Positions 8,397-17,388 are shown, counted from the stretch's first letter. The stretch: 64,000 bases of DNA from Roseomonas fluvialis (GCF_022846615.1 NZ_AP025637.1:682001-746000), one strand, 5' to 3'. A program made the numbers and translations. Notes: generated by a model not told the origin, from the letters alone.

Positions 8397-9498
8397 ATCG
8401 GAAACCGTCGCCGAAGCCCGGCGGCAGATGGAGATCTGCAACGCCTGCCGCTATTGCGAAGGCTACTGCGCGGTGTTTCCCGCCATGGCGATGCGCCGGT
8501 CCTTCGCCGAGGCCGACCTCACGCACCTCGCCAACCTGTGTCACGGCTGCAAGGGTTGCTACCACGCCTGCCAGTACGCGCCGCCGCATGCCTTCGGCAT
8601 CAACATCCCAGCGACCTTCGCGGAACTCCGCCACGAATCCTACGCGCAGCACGCCTGGCCGGCGCCGATGGGGCGCGCTTTTGAACGCAACGGCACGCTG
8701 GTCACGCTGGCGGCGTCGCTCGGCATCGCCATCACGCTCATCCTGGTGGCTGCGCTGCAGGACCCGGCGGTGCTGTATTCGGCACAGACCGGCGTCGGCG
8801 CCTTCTTCCGCATCATCCCCTATTGGCTGATGGTGTCGCTCGCGACGCTCACCTTCGGCTACGGCGTGTTTGCCATGGCGATGGGCGCGCGGAGCTACTG
8901 GCGCGCGACTGGCGGCATGGGGGGGTCCTTCGCGCCCGCGCCTGCCGTGGAAGCGACCGTCGACATCCTGACGCTGCGCAACCTCGGCGGCGGCGGGCAT
9001 GGCTGCAACGACCTCGATGAGGGCTTCTCGCAGCGGCGCCGCCATTTCCACCAGGCGCTGCTGTACGGCTTCCTGCTGTGCTTCGCGGCCACCACCACCG
9101 GCGCGATCTACCACCATTTCCTCGGCTGGAAGTCGCCGCACGCTTTCTTCTCGCTGCCCGTGCAGTTCGGCACCTGGGGCGGCGTGCTGATGATGCTCGG
9201 CGCGGCGGGGCTCATGCATACCAAGATCATCACCGACCCCGGCCCCGTCTCGCGCAAGGTGATGGGCGGCGAATTCGCGATGCTCGGGCTGCTGTTCCTG
9301 ATCGCGGCGACGGGGCTGCTGCTGCTGGCCATCCGCCACACCGGCGCGATGGGCGTGATGCTCGCGATCCACCTCGGCCTGGTCTTCGCCTTCTTCCTGG
9401 TGATGCCGTATTCCAAGATGGTGCACGGCATCTACCGCGGCATCGCGTTGCTGCGGAACGCCAAGGAAAAGCGCACCCGTACCACCGTCGCCGCCTGA
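8380..9498 (+). CDS. tcuB: TcuB-like 4Fe-4S membrane protein (electron transfer partner of TcuA)
   Basis: 372 residues from a GTG inside the end of tcuA. Two iron-sulfur motifs of pattern CxxCxxCxxxC are seen at C20-C30 and C54-C64, followed by several hydrophobic segments (about residues 105-125, 145-170, 220-245, 260-280, 300-325 and 330-350) with histidines that could hold haem. This matches TcuB/CitB, which passes electrons from the reduced flavin of TcuA towards the quinone pool at the inner membrane. No TcuC-type permease follows. Confidence 0.87.
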   Translation: MQPGTESETVAEARRQMEICNACRYCEGYCAVFPAMAMRRSFAEADLTHLANLCHGCKGCYHACQYAPPHAFGINIPATFAELRHESYAQHAWPAPMGRAFERNGTLVTLAASLGIAITLILVAALQDPAVLYSAQTGVGAFFRIIPYWLMVSLATLTFGYGVFAMAMGARSYWRATGGMGGSFAPAPAVEATVDILTLRNLGGGGHGCNDLDEGFSQRRRHFHQALLYGFLLCFAATTTGAIYHHFLGWKSPHAFFSLPVQFGTWGGVLMMLGAAGLMHTKIITDPGPVSRKVMGGEFAMLGLLFLIAATGLLLLAIRHTGAMGVMLAIHLGLVFAFFLVMPYSKMVHGIYRGIALLRNAKEKRTRTTVAA

Positions 9499-9573
9499 AT
9501 CGTTTCAGCGCCGGGGGTGCCCGGCGCACGCATCATCTCCCTGCCACCCGATCCACGGAAGGCAGAGAGACCG

Positions 9574-10194
9574 ATGCGCAAGACCCTCGCCACCGCCGCC
9601 GCCCTCGCTACGCTGATGCTGGCCCCGCTGCCGCTCGCGGCACAGGGTGTGAAGGGCGGGGAACGCCAGGGCCCGGCGCTGAGCGCTGACGGCGCCTGCA
9701 CCAGCGAACAGCGCGCCACCATCCGCCGCGCCTTCGGCGATGCCCGGCAGATGACCAACGCGTCGATCGCCTCGCTGACGCTGGAGCCGGAGGCGATCCG
9801 CCCGCACCTCGCGCGCTTCTTCGGCACCAACCCGGCCGGCGCCATCGCCAAGAACTTCCGCGCCATCTCCCGCGGCCTGGACGAACGCGAGAACCGCGTC
9901 GCCTATGAATGCAACCATGCGCGCGCCTGCCGCGGCGCGACCTTCGCCTATGTCCGATGGGGCGGGAATGCGCGGGAGGTCATGGGCTTCTGCCCGACCT
10001 TCTTCAGCGCCGGGCGCACCGGCCAGGACAACCAGGGCGGCATCGTCATCCATGAGATGAGCCACCTGGCGCTTGGCACGCGCGACCACGCCTACCAGCC
10101 CCGCGGCGCGGAAGCGCTGGCCAAGGACGATCCCGCCGCGGCGCAGATGAACGCCGACAGCTACGAATACTTCGCCGAGTTCCTGCCGCGCTGA
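9574..10194 (+). CDS. Secreted M35-like (aspzincin) zinc metallopeptidase
   Basis: 206 residues with a signal peptide (MRKTLATAAALATLMLAPLPLAAQG). The zinc motif HEMSH at about residues 160-164 is followed four residues later by GTRDHAY, which matches the aspzincin signature HExxH plus GTxDxxY with the aspartate as third zinc ligand. The end, NADSYEYFAEFL, is also typical of the deuterolysin/lysine-specific endopeptidase group. Cysteines at about 42, 112 and 118 could form disulfides outside the cytoplasm. The ATG at 9574 is preferred over an in-frame one at 9517 because it starts at the signal peptide. It probably cleaves peptides outside the cell or in the periplasm. Confidence 0.85.
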   Translation: MRKTLATAAALATLMLAPLPLAAQGVKGGERQGPALSADGACTSEQRATIRRAFGDARQMTNASIASLTLEPEAIRPHLARFFGTNPAGAIAKNFRAISRGLDERENRVAYECNHARACRGATFAYVRWGGNAREVMGFCPTFFSAGRTGQDNQGGIVIHEMSHLALGTRDHAYQPRGAEALAKDDPAAAQMNADSYEYFAEFLPR

Positions 10195-10219
10195 TATTGC
10201 CCCCCAGCCGGCAGCGAAA

Positions 10220-10267
10220 CCCGCCGGGCGCCATGCATCCTGCACGGCGCCCGGCGGGAGACTTTTT
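10220..10267 (+). terminator. Rho-independent terminator after the metallopeptidase gene
   Basis: A perfect 13-bp stem (10220-10232 with 10246-10258, GC-rich) closes a 13-nt loop and is followed by AGAC and five T residues (10263-10267). It ends the transcript of the metallopeptidase gene. Confidence 0.85.
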
Positions 10268-10335
10268 GCATGGCCCTCAGACGGCGGGCGGGCCGCGTCC
10301 GCGGCCCTTGCTGCGCGCCACGCATTGGCGCGCCC

Positions 10336-10366
10336 GGCGCGGCTGATGGTCTGGGCGCGGTCGCGC
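10336..10366 (+). repeat. Dispersed intergenic repeat, copy 1
   Basis: This 31-base stretch (core CTGGGCGCGGTCGCGC) recurs at 42830-42860 with only two differences, and the bases just upstream are also partly alike. It is followed by a 9-bp hairpin (10376-10384 with 10388-10396). Both copies lie between genes. Confidence 0.65.
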
Positions 10367-10485
10367 CGTGCGATCACGGATCGCTGCGCGATCCGTTCCC
10401 CAACCCGCGCGTCCGCCCCCTCGACAGCCACCGCCACGGCTGCTTCCCTGCGCCCACACACGAAGCAGGAGGAAACAGCCCCGCC

Positions 10486-11658
10486 ATGAGCATCAACGGC
10501 GCAGCCTATATCGTCGGGGCCTTCGAGCACCCGACGCGCAAGGCCGAGGGCCAGTCGGTCGCGCAACTCCATGCTGAGGTCGCCTTCGGCGCCCTGCAGG
10601 ATGCCGGCCTGTCCAAGGACGACATCGACGGCTTCTTCTGCACCGGCGCCGCGCCGGGCCTCGGGCCGATCAACCAGGCCGACTACATGGGCCTGACCAA
10701 GCTCCGCCACGTCGATTCCACCGACATGGGCGGCTGCTCCTACGTCATGCACGTTGGCCACGCGGCACAGGCCATCAAGGAAGGGCGCTGCAACATCGCG
10801 CTCATCACGCTGGCCGGCCGGCCCCGCGCCGAAGGCATGGCGACGGGCACCGTGCCGCGCTCCTGGGCGCCCAATATTCCGGACGATCCGTTCGAGATCC
10901 CGATGGCGCGCACCGTCGTCACCTCCTACGCCAACGTCGCCGCGCGCCACATGTACGAATACGGCACGACCTCGGAACAGCTCGCCTGGATCAAGGTCGC
11001 CGCCTCGCAGCACGCGCAGCACAACCCGCACGCCATGCTGCCGAAGGTGGTCACGGTCGAGGATGTGGTGAATTCGCCGATGGTGGCGGACCCGCTGCAC
11101 CGCCTCGATTGCTGCGTCATCTCCGATGGCGGCGGCGCGCTGATCGTGGCGCGGCCGGAAATCGCGAAGTCGCTCAAGCGCCCGCTGGTCAAGGTGCTCG
11201 GCTGCGGTGAGGCCACCAAGAATCAGGCCGGCGGCGGCATCGACCTGACCTATTCGGCGGTGAAGCAGTCCGGCGCGACCGCCTTCGCGGAAGCCAAGGT
11301 CACGCCCAAGGACATCCAGTACGCCTCCATCTACGACAGCTTCACCATCACGGTGCTGATGCAGATCGAAGATCTGGGCTTCGCCGAGAAGGGCAAGGGC
11401 GGCGCCTTCGTCGCCGACGGCAACCTGATCTCCGGCGTCGGCAAGCTGCCCTTCAACACCGATGGCGGCGGGCTGTGCAACAACCACCCGGCCAACCGCG
11501 GCGGCATGACCAAGGTGATCGAGGCGGTGCGCCAGCTGCGCGGCGAAGCGCACCCGAAGGTGCAGGTCCAGGGCTGCAAGCTGGCGCTGGCGAACGGCGT
11601 GGGCGGCTTGCTCGGCCATCGCCACGGCGGTGCGACCCTCATCATGGAGCGGGAGTGA
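10486..11658 (+). CDS. Thiolase-family protein (SCP2-type acetyl-CoA acetyltransferase-like)
   Basis: 390 residues with a thiolase fold. DMGGCSYVMHVGHAAQAI around residue 80 carries the candidate nucleophilic cysteine, and the C terminus has CNNHPANRGG and GLLGHRHGGATLIM, which fit the histidine-containing loops of SCP2/lipid-transfer-type thiolases. Such enzymes cleave or form 3-ketoacyl-CoA. The ATG at 10486 follows an AGGAGGAAA ribosome-binding site. The DUF35 gene starts five bases after the stop, the common arrangement in which the OB-fold/zinc-ribbon protein acts as a subunit of the thiolase. Confidence 0.88.
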   Translation: MSINGAAYIVGAFEHPTRKAEGQSVAQLHAEVAFGALQDAGLSKDDIDGFFCTGAAPGLGPINQADYMGLTKLRHVDSTDMGGCSYVMHVGHAAQAIKEGRCNIALITLAGRPRAEGMATGTVPRSWAPNIPDDPFEIPMARTVVTSYANVAARHMYEYGTTSEQLAWIKVAASQHAQHNPHAMLPKVVTVEDVVNSPMVADPLHRLDCCVISDGGGALIVARPEIAKSLKRPLVKVLGCGEATKNQAGGGIDLTYSAVKQSGATAFAEAKVTPKDIQYASIYDSFTITVLMQIEDLGFAEKGKGGAFVADGNLISGVGKLPFNTDGGGLCNNHPANRGGMTKVIEAVRQLRGEAHPKVQVQGCKLALANGVGGLLGHRHGGATLIMERE

Positions 11659-11663
11659 TCACG

Positions 11664-12062
11664 ATGGCCACGCAGGCTGCCAACCGCGCCATCCCGGCGC
11701 CCAAGGAAGACCCCACCACCAAGCCGTTCTGGGACGCCGCCCGCGAGGGCCGCTTCCTGATCGGCCTGTGCAAGGATACCGGCAAGCACTTCTGGTATCC
11801 GCGCGGCTGCTCGCCCTTCACGCTGTCCAACAACGTGGAACTGGTCGAGGCGAAGGGGACCGGGACGATCTACTCCTTCACCGTGATGCGCTCGAAGGAA
11901 CCCCACGCGCCGGCCTATGTCGAACTCGACGAAGGCCCGCGGATGTTCACCAACATCGTTGATTGCGACCTCGATGCGCTGAAGATCGGCCAGAAGGTGA
12001 AGCTGGTGTTCAAGGCCACGGAAGACGGCGGCGCCCCGGTGCCGATGTTCACGCCGGCCTGA
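11664..12062 (+). CDS. DUF35 OB-fold protein, thiolase partner with a degenerate zinc ribbon
   Basis: 132 residues: an N-terminal helix (TTKPFWDAAREGRFLIG), a rubredoxin-like zinc-ribbon region and a C-terminal OB-fold beta barrel (GTGTIYSFTVMR, IGQKVKLVF). Family members usually have four zinc cysteines as two CxxC pairs. Here only C36 and C49 remain, one from each pair, so the site probably cannot bind zinc normally. Members stabilise or channel substrate for SCP2-type thiolases, which fits the gene directly upstream. Confidence 0.87.
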   Translation: MATQAANRAIPAPKEDPTTKPFWDAAREGRFLIGLCKDTGKHFWYPRGCSPFTLSNNVELVEAKGTGTIYSFTVMRSKEPHAPAYVELDEGPRMFTNIVDCDLDALKIGQKVKLVFKATEDGGAPVPMFTPA

Positions 12063-12145
12063 CCGGCCCCCGCGTGCCGCGCCCCGCGCGCGGCACGCGA
12101 CTTGCCAACCCGGGCGCAACCACAACCGCTCGGGGCTTCGCATCC

Positions 12146-13783
12146 ATGTCGCTTTCCCGCTTCTCGCGCCGCGCCCTCATGGGCGCGGGCGCTTCCGGCC
12201 TTGCCGCACCGCTCATGCCGGAGGCGATCGGCACCGCCCATGCCCAAACCGCGGGCGAGCGCGTGCTTCGTTACGGCATCTCGATGGCGGACATCCCCCA
12301 GACGACCGGCCAGCCCGACCGTGGCGCCGGCGCCTACCAGTTCACCGGCCACACCATCTACGATCCGCTGGTTGCCTGGGAAATGAACGTGGCCGACCGG
12401 CCGGGCAAGCTGATGCCGGGCCTCGCCACCTCCTGGGAATCCGACCCCGCCGACCGCCGCAAGTGGGTGTTCCGCCTGCGCGCGGGCGTGAAGTTCCACG
12501 ACGGCTCCGACTTCGACGCCGATGCGGTGATCTGGAATTTCGACAAGGTGCTGAACAACCAGGCGCCGCATTTCGACCAGCGCCAGGCCGCGCAGGTCCG
12601 CCCGCGACTGCCCTCCGTCGCGTCCTACCGCCGCGTGGATGCGATGACGGTCGAGGTGACCACCCGCGCGGTGGACAGCTTCTTCCCCTACCAGATGCTG
12701 TGGTTCCTGATCTCCTCGCCGGCGCAGTACGCGCGCCTGGGCAATTCCTGGGAGCGCTTCGCGAACGAACCCTCGGGCACGGGCCCGTTCCGCCTGGCCC
12801 GGCTTGTCCCGCGCGAACGCGCCGAACTGGTGCGCAACACGGCCTACTGGGACCCGACGCGAATGCCCAAGGTGGACCGAATCATGCTGGTGGTGGCCCC
12901 CGAGACGACGACGCGATCGAACGCGCTCATTTCAGGCCAGCTAGACCTGATCGAGAGCCCCGCTCCCGACCTGCTGCCCCGCCTGCGGCAATCCGGCGCG
13001 CGCATCGTCGAGAACGTCACGCCGCATGTGTGGAACTATCACCTGTCGCTGCTGGAGGGTTCGCCCTGGCGCGATGTGCGCCTGCGCCGCGCCGCCAACC
13101 TGGCGATCAACCGCGACGAGGTGGTGGCGCTGCTGAACGGCCTGGCCAAGCCCGCGGTCGGCGTGGTGGACCCGTCATCCCCCTGGTTCGGCCGGCCCGA
13201 ATTCCAGATCAAGACCGACCTGGACGCAGCGCGCCGCCTGGTGCGCGAGGCCGGCTTCTCGCCTCAGAACCCGCTGCGCACGCGCTTCATCGTGCCCACC
13301 GGCGGGTCGGGGCAGATGGTCTCGATGCCGATGAACGAATACATCCAGTCCGCCTGGCGCGAGGTCGGCATCCAGGTCGAATTCCAGGTGGTGGAACTGG
13401 AAGTGCTCTACACCGCCTGGCGCCAGGGCGCGGCCGGCGAGATCAGCCGCGCGGGCAACATCACCGCCAACAACGTGGCCTACCTGACCAGTGACCCGCT
13501 CTACGCCTTCATCCGCTTCTTCCATTCCAACCAGATCGCCCCGGTCGGCGTGAACTATGGCCATTACCGGGACGCCGAGATGGACCGGATGCTCGACGCC
13601 GCGATGCAATCCTTCGACGTGGCGGAGCAGGATGCGATCATGCGCCGCGTGCACGAGAAGGCGGTGAACGAGGCGCTCTGGGTCTTCGTGGTGCACGACA
13701 CCAACCCCAAGGCGCTGGGCCGGAACGTGCGCGGCTACGTGCCGGCGCAGCACTGGTTCCAGGACCTGACCACGCTGGCCTGA
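12146..13783 (+). CDS. ABC transporter substrate-binding protein, family 5, with Tat-type signal
   Basis: 545 residues. The N terminus SRFSRRALMGAGASGLAAP is a twin-arginine export signal, then TAHAQ before the likely cleavage site. Family 5 motifs are present: VKFHDGSDFDADAV, SGTGPFRLA, WRDVRLRRAANLAINRDEV. It belongs with the proteins encoded at 30550, 39398 and 41152: all begin with a short 'DIPxTTGxP' type segment and end with HDTNPKALGRNVRGY...QHWFQDL. The ligand is unknown. It stands alone, 84 bases after the thiolase/DUF35 pair, without permease genes. Confidence 0.9.
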   Translation: MSLSRFSRRALMGAGASGLAAPLMPEAIGTAHAQTAGERVLRYGISMADIPQTTGQPDRGAGAYQFTGHTIYDPLVAWEMNVADRPGKLMPGLATSWESDPADRRKWVFRLRAGVKFHDGSDFDADAVIWNFDKVLNNQAPHFDQRQAAQVRPRLPSVASYRRVDAMTVEVTTRAVDSFFPYQMLWFLISSPAQYARLGNSWERFANEPSGTGPFRLARLVPRERAELVRNTAYWDPTRMPKVDRIMLVVAPETTTRSNALISGQLDLIESPAPDLLPRLRQSGARIVENVTPHVWNYHLSLLEGSPWRDVRLRRAANLAINRDEVVALLNGLAKPAVGVVDPSSPWFGRPEFQIKTDLDAARRLVREAGFSPQNPLRTRFIVPTGGSGQMVSMPMNEYIQSAWREVGIQVEFQVVELEVLYTAWRQGAAGEISRAGNITANNVAYLTSDPLYAFIRFFHSNQIAPVGVNYGHYRDAEMDRMLDAAMQSFDVAEQDAIMRRVHEKAVNEALWVFVVHDTNPKALGRNVRGYVPAQHWFQDLTTLA

Positions 13784-13804
13784 CCGGTGCACGTGCATGA
13801 ATGC

Positions 13805-13836
13805 AACGGTCGCGCCCCGAATGGGGTGCGGCCGTT
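13805..13836 (+). terminator. Stem-loop after the binding-protein gene
   Basis: A 14-bp stem (13805-13818 with 13823-13836, two G-U type positions) with loop GAAT lies 21 bases after the stop codon. There is no long T run, so termination is inferred from structure and position. Confidence 0.55.
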
Positions 13837-13904
13837 CCGTCGTGCTCAACTTCCGCCCCAATTCCCGCTAAACTGAATATAGGGGAATCAGGGGGTTCGG
13901 GGTC

Positions 13905-14411
13905 ATGCTTCGCATGATCGCGATGCTGGGTGTGCTCGCACTCGCAGCATGTGGCAGTTCCGGCAGCGCACCGCGCACAGGCGTGCCTGGCTATGCGGGG
14001 GGCGAGACCTCCTGCGTGCCCTATGCCCGCGCGCGTTCAGGCATCGACCTGCAGGGGGATGCCTGGCAGTGGTGGGATGCCGCTGCGCAATCCGGCCGCT
14101 ATGACCGCTCCCGCCGGCCACGCGTGGGATCGGTACTGGTGTTCATGCGCACGCAGCGCAACCGGTCCGGGCATCTTGCGGTGGTCACCCGGGTGGTCGG
14201 CCCGCGCGAGATCCGCGTGGACCACGCCAACTGGGCTTCGGGGCGCAACCGCGGCCGCGTGGCACGCGACCAGCCGGTGATGGATGTCTCGCCCAGCAAC
14301 GACTGGTCGCTGGTGCGCGTCTGGTATCCGCCGGCCAACGACCTCGGCCAGACCAACTTCCCGACCTTCGGTTTCATCCATGGCGGGCGGCTGGTGGCGG
14401 AGGCGCAGTAG
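13905..14411 (+). CDS. CHAP-domain lipoprotein (putative cell-wall amidase/endopeptidase)
   Basis: 168 residues. MLRMIAMLGVLALAACGSS has a lipobox with C16 as the lipidated residue. The CHAP fold follows: ETSCVPYAR with candidate nucleophile C37, RSGHLAVV with catalytic H90, and a polar residue in VDHANW (about 107-109). CHAP enzymes hydrolyse peptidoglycan amide bonds, so a membrane-anchored periplasmic role is likely. A GGGG-rich ribosome-binding site precedes the ATG at 13905. It converges on the lipoprotein gene downstream. Confidence 0.87.
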   Translation: MLRMIAMLGVLALAACGSSGSAPRTGVPGYAGGETSCVPYARARSGIDLQGDAWQWWDAAAQSGRYDRSRRPRVGSVLVFMRTQRNRSGHLAVVTRVVGPREIRVDHANWASGRNRGRVARDQPVMDVSPSNDWSLVRVWYPPANDLGQTNFPTFGFIHGGRLVAEAQ

Positions 14412-14500
14412 AGCAGGGCCCGGCCGAGGCCCTTGCCGCGGGCCGGGGCACCTGACCGCAGCGGCGCATCCCGGCAGCGGGACACGCCGCGGGTCAGGGG

Positions 14501-15232
14501 TCAGGGCGCGGCGTCGGCCACGCGCAGAGTCCGCGGGCGTGCCGGTGCCGCCGCCAGCGGGTCGGGCAGCGCATCCGCCGGGGCGGCCGTCGCCACCCCC
14601 ACCTGCGTCGCACCCCGCAGGGCATCCAGCCGCGCGAGGTCCTCCGCCTGCTGCCGCTGCGCCACCAGTAGCGAGGGATCGCAAGTGGTGTCGCGCTCGG
14701 CCCGGCAGCGTTCCTCCGCCAAGCCGATCTCGGTGGCGCGCGCGGCCATCACGGCGGCACGGCGCGTGGCGAAGAACTGCTCGCGCGCGGCCTCGCTCGG
14801 GAAGCTTGCCGGCACCATCGCCACGGTAACCTCGGACGGGTAGCGCATGGTCCGCGCGGACGCGAGGCTGATAACCGTCGCCGTCGCGCCGATCACGCCG
14901 TTCGGCGCCATGCGGAACACCGCCGGGTCGTCGCGCGGGCGCAGCACCTCGGCGGTTTCGAGGAAGCCCTCGGCGACGCAGCGCACTTCGAGTTCGGCAT
15001 ACGATCGCGCCAGGCGGACCGAGGCAGGGGCGGCCGGCACCTCGGCCATGACGCGATCGCCGCGGGCCACGGTGCAGCGGCCGCCAGGCGGTTCGGTCGC
15101 CACCGCCACCTCGCCATTCCAGGCGGGTTGCGGGTGCGCGGCGCGCAGCGCGGCGTTCATCGCCAGGGTCGCGCAGCCTGGCAGGGACAACAACGCGACG
15201 CACAGCAGCATGAGGCGGGGGATTGCAGTCAT
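14501..15232 (-). CDS. Putative lipoprotein with a PEGA-like segment
   Basis: 243 residues. The signal peptide ends in LLSLPGC, giving a lipidated C20. GEVAVATEPPGGRCTVARGDR through SYAELEVRCVAEGF resembles a PEGA beta-sandwich (two strands around a conserved PxG). The second half is helical and alanine/arginine-rich with two cysteines (AEERCRAERDTTCDPS), ending in a proline-rich tail. Function is not recognised. The divergent gene is a Bug protein 280 bases away; that gap holds no gene I can support. Confidence 0.75.
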   Translation of the reverse strand: MTAIPRLMLLCVALLSLPGCATLAMNAALRAAHPQPAWNGEVAVATEPPGGRCTVARGDRVMAEVPAAPASVRLARSYAELEVRCVAEGFLETAEVLRPRDDPAVFRMAPNGVIGATATVISLASARTMRYPSEVTVAMVPASFPSEAAREQFFATRRAAVMAARATEIGLAEERCRAERDTTCDPSLLVAQRQQAEDLARLDALRGATQVGVATAAPADALPDPLAAAPARPRTLRVADAAP

Positions 15233-15512
15233 GGGTTGCGCTCCGTCTGGGGGAACCCGTCCAGAATGTATGCCCTGGACTTAGCAAAAGATGAAGGTGA
15301 ATTCGGCGTCGGAGCAGCCCACGGTTGTGGTGGGCCGATCCGCCGCTACCCGTCGATCCGGCGCCACGGCGACCGCCTGTCGCAGGTGCAGGCACCGCTG
15401 GACGACCCGGCCGTGCCATGCTGCAAACGCCGCACGGGGCCGGGTTCATCCCGCGCCCCCAATCGACTGCCCGCGCGACGGCAAGGCCCGCCGCGCTGCC
15501 GGAGGACCCGCC

Positions 15513-16490
15513 ATGACCCTGACCCGCCGCGCCCTCGGCGCCGTGCTGCCCGCCTTCACGCTGCCGGGCCTTGCCCATGCCCAGGCCCCCTGGCCCGACC
15601 GGCCGCTGCGCTTCGTCGTGCCCTTCCCCGGCGGATCGAGCCCCGACCTGACGGGCCGCGTGCTGTCCGAACACCTGGCCCGCGCGCTGGGCCAGCCCGT
15701 GGTGGTCGACAACCGTGCGGGCGCCGGCGGCAATATCGGCACCGACGCGATCGCCAAGGCGACCGACGGGCATGTCATCGGCCTGTCGATCAATGGGCCG
15801 CTGTCCACCGCGCCGGCGCTGTATCCGAACCTGCCCTACGACCCGGTGCGCGACCTGGTGGCGGTGTCGCTGCTGGTGCGCGGGCCGCAATTCCTGGTGG
15901 TGAACAACGACCTGCCGGTCACCGACCTGGCCGGTTTCCTCGCGCATGTGCGGGCCAATCCGGGGCGGGTGTCCTTCGGGTCGGTGGGGTCGGGTTCGGG
16001 CGGGCATCTCGGCATGCTCGACCTCGCGGCGCGGACCGGCCTGCCGGACATGCTGCATGTCGCCTATCGCGGCTTCCCGCAGGCGACGGTGGACCTCGTG
16101 GCCGGGCGCATCCAGGCCATGATGGTGACGACGGCCGCGGTGCTGCCGCAGGTGCAGGGCGGGCAGATGCGCGCCATCGCCGTCACCTCGGCGGCGCGCT
16201 TCGCGCCCACGCCGGCGGTGCCGACGCTGGCGGAACAGGGTGTCGCGAACGCGGAATCCTACGGCTGGCAGATCCTGGTTGTGCCGGCCGCGACGCCGGC
16301 CGATCGCGTGGCGCGCCTGGCCGCCGAGACGCAGCGCGGCCTGCGCGACCCGGCGGCGCGGGCGCGGCTGGAAGGCGCGGGCTTCGAGGTGATGGCGAGC
16401 ACGCCGGCCGAGGCCGCGGCTTTCCTGGCGCAGGAGACCGACCGCTGGGGCGGCATGATCCGCCGGCTGAACATCCGGCTGGATGCGTGA
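15513..16490 (+). CDS. Bug-family substrate-binding protein
   Basis: 325 residues beginning MTLTRRALGAVLPAFTLPGLAHAQ, a signal peptide, followed by PWPDRPLRFVVPFPGGSSPD, VVDNRAGAGGNIG, HVAYRGFPQATVDL and IRRLNIRLDA at the end: the full Bug order at normal length. One cue differs from the others: after AKATD the usual DGYTL becomes GHVIGLSIN. The ATG at 15513 follows GGAGGA. It is monocistronic as far as can be seen, with no TctA or TctB gene nearby. Confidence 0.9.
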   Translation: MTLTRRALGAVLPAFTLPGLAHAQAPWPDRPLRFVVPFPGGSSPDLTGRVLSEHLARALGQPVVVDNRAGAGGNIGTDAIAKATDGHVIGLSINGPLSTAPALYPNLPYDPVRDLVAVSLLVRGPQFLVVNNDLPVTDLAGFLAHVRANPGRVSFGSVGSGSGGHLGMLDLAARTGLPDMLHVAYRGFPQATVDLVAGRIQAMMVTTAAVLPQVQGGQMRAIAVTSAARFAPTPAVPTLAEQGVANAESYGWQILVVPAATPADRVARLAAETQRGLRDPAARARLEGAGFEVMASTPAEAAAFLAQETDRWGGMIRRLNIRLDA

Positions 16491-16574
16491 CGCCGCTGCC
16501 CAGCCTCCGCGAATGAGCTTCCGGTTCCGATCGCAGACGCCTAGCGTGTCCGCAGCGCTGCCCGGAGGCCAGAG

Positions 16575-17381
16575 ACGGAAGCCGATCGGCTGTTCCAGGG
16601 ATCGATTCCCGCGCTCTACGATGCCTTGCTTGGGCCGCTGATCTTCGCGCCCTATGCGGAGGACATGTCCCACCGCTTCGCGGGCCTGTCGGAAGGCCGG
16701 CTCCTCGAGGTCGCGGCCGGCACCGGCATCCTGACGCGCGCCCTCGATGCGACGCTGCCGCCTGCCGTCAGGATCAACGCGACGGACCTCAATCCGGCCA
16801 TGCTGGATCACGCGGCGACCCGGCTGGAATCGCCGCGCGTGACCTGGACCCCGGCGAATGCCCAGGACCTTCCCTTTCCGGACGGCACATACGATGCCGT
16901 CGCCTGTCAGTTCGGCGTGATGTTCTTTCCCGAAATGCAGGGCGCCTTCGCGGAGGCGCGCCGCGTCCTCAAGCCCGGCGGGCTTTACGTGTTCAACGTA
17001 TGGGATCGCCTCGAAGAAAATGACTTCGCCATGGTGGTGACCCAGGCCGCGGGGGCATGGTTTCCCAACGACCCGCCGCTGTTCCTGGCGCGGACCCCGC
17101 ATGGCCACCACGACGTAGCGGTTCTGGCGGATCGGCTGCGGCGCGTCGGGTTCTCCACCATCGCGGCCGAGAAGGTCGCGCGCTACAGCATCGCCCGGGA
17201 TGCCCGGGCGCCGGCCATGGGGTATTGCCAGGGGACCCCGCTGCGCGCCGAGATCGAGGCACGCGGCGCCGGCCTATTGGCGGAGGTTACGGATGCGGCC
17301 GCGCGGGCAATCGCGGCCAGGTTCGGCGAAGGCCGTGTGACCGGCAGGATCCGGGCGCATGTGATCTCGGCGTCCCGATAG
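16575..17381 (+). CDS. Class I SAM-dependent methyltransferase; apparent ACG start
   Basis: 268 residues if read from ACG at 16575. Motif I is LLEVAAGTGIL (about residues 43-53), then TDLNPAMLDHA, the acidic AQDLPFPDGTYDAV and RRVLKPGGLYVFNVWD, all typical of ubiquinone/menaquinone-type small-molecule methyltransferases. The conserved opening RLFQGSIPALYD lies upstream of the first ordinary start (TTG at 16626), and no ATG, GTG or TTG exists between the in-frame stop at 16542 and that point. A GGAGG (16564-16568) lies six bases before ACG, exactly where an ATG would be expected. Substrate unknown. Confidence 0.8.
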   Translation, partial: TEADRLFQGSIPALYDALLGPLIFAPYAEDMSHRFAGLSEGRLLEVAAGTGILTRALDATLPPAVRINATDLNPAMLDHAATRLESPRVTWTPANAQDLPFPDGTYDAVACQFGVMFFPEMQGAFAEARRVLKPGGLYVFNVWDRLEENDFAMVVTQAAGAWFPNDPPLFLARTPHGHHDVAVLADRLRRVGFSTIAAEKVARYSIARDARAPAMGYCQGTPLRAEIEARGAGLLAEVTDAAARAIAARFGEGRVTGRIRAHVISASR

Positions 17382-17388
17382 CCCGGTT

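Noticed and set aside
14037..17111. Long minus-strand open frame across the CHAP, Bug and methyltransferase genes
   Set aside because: It spans several well-supported genes on both strands and has arginine/alanine-rich low-quality sequence, typical of antisense frames in high-GC DNA.
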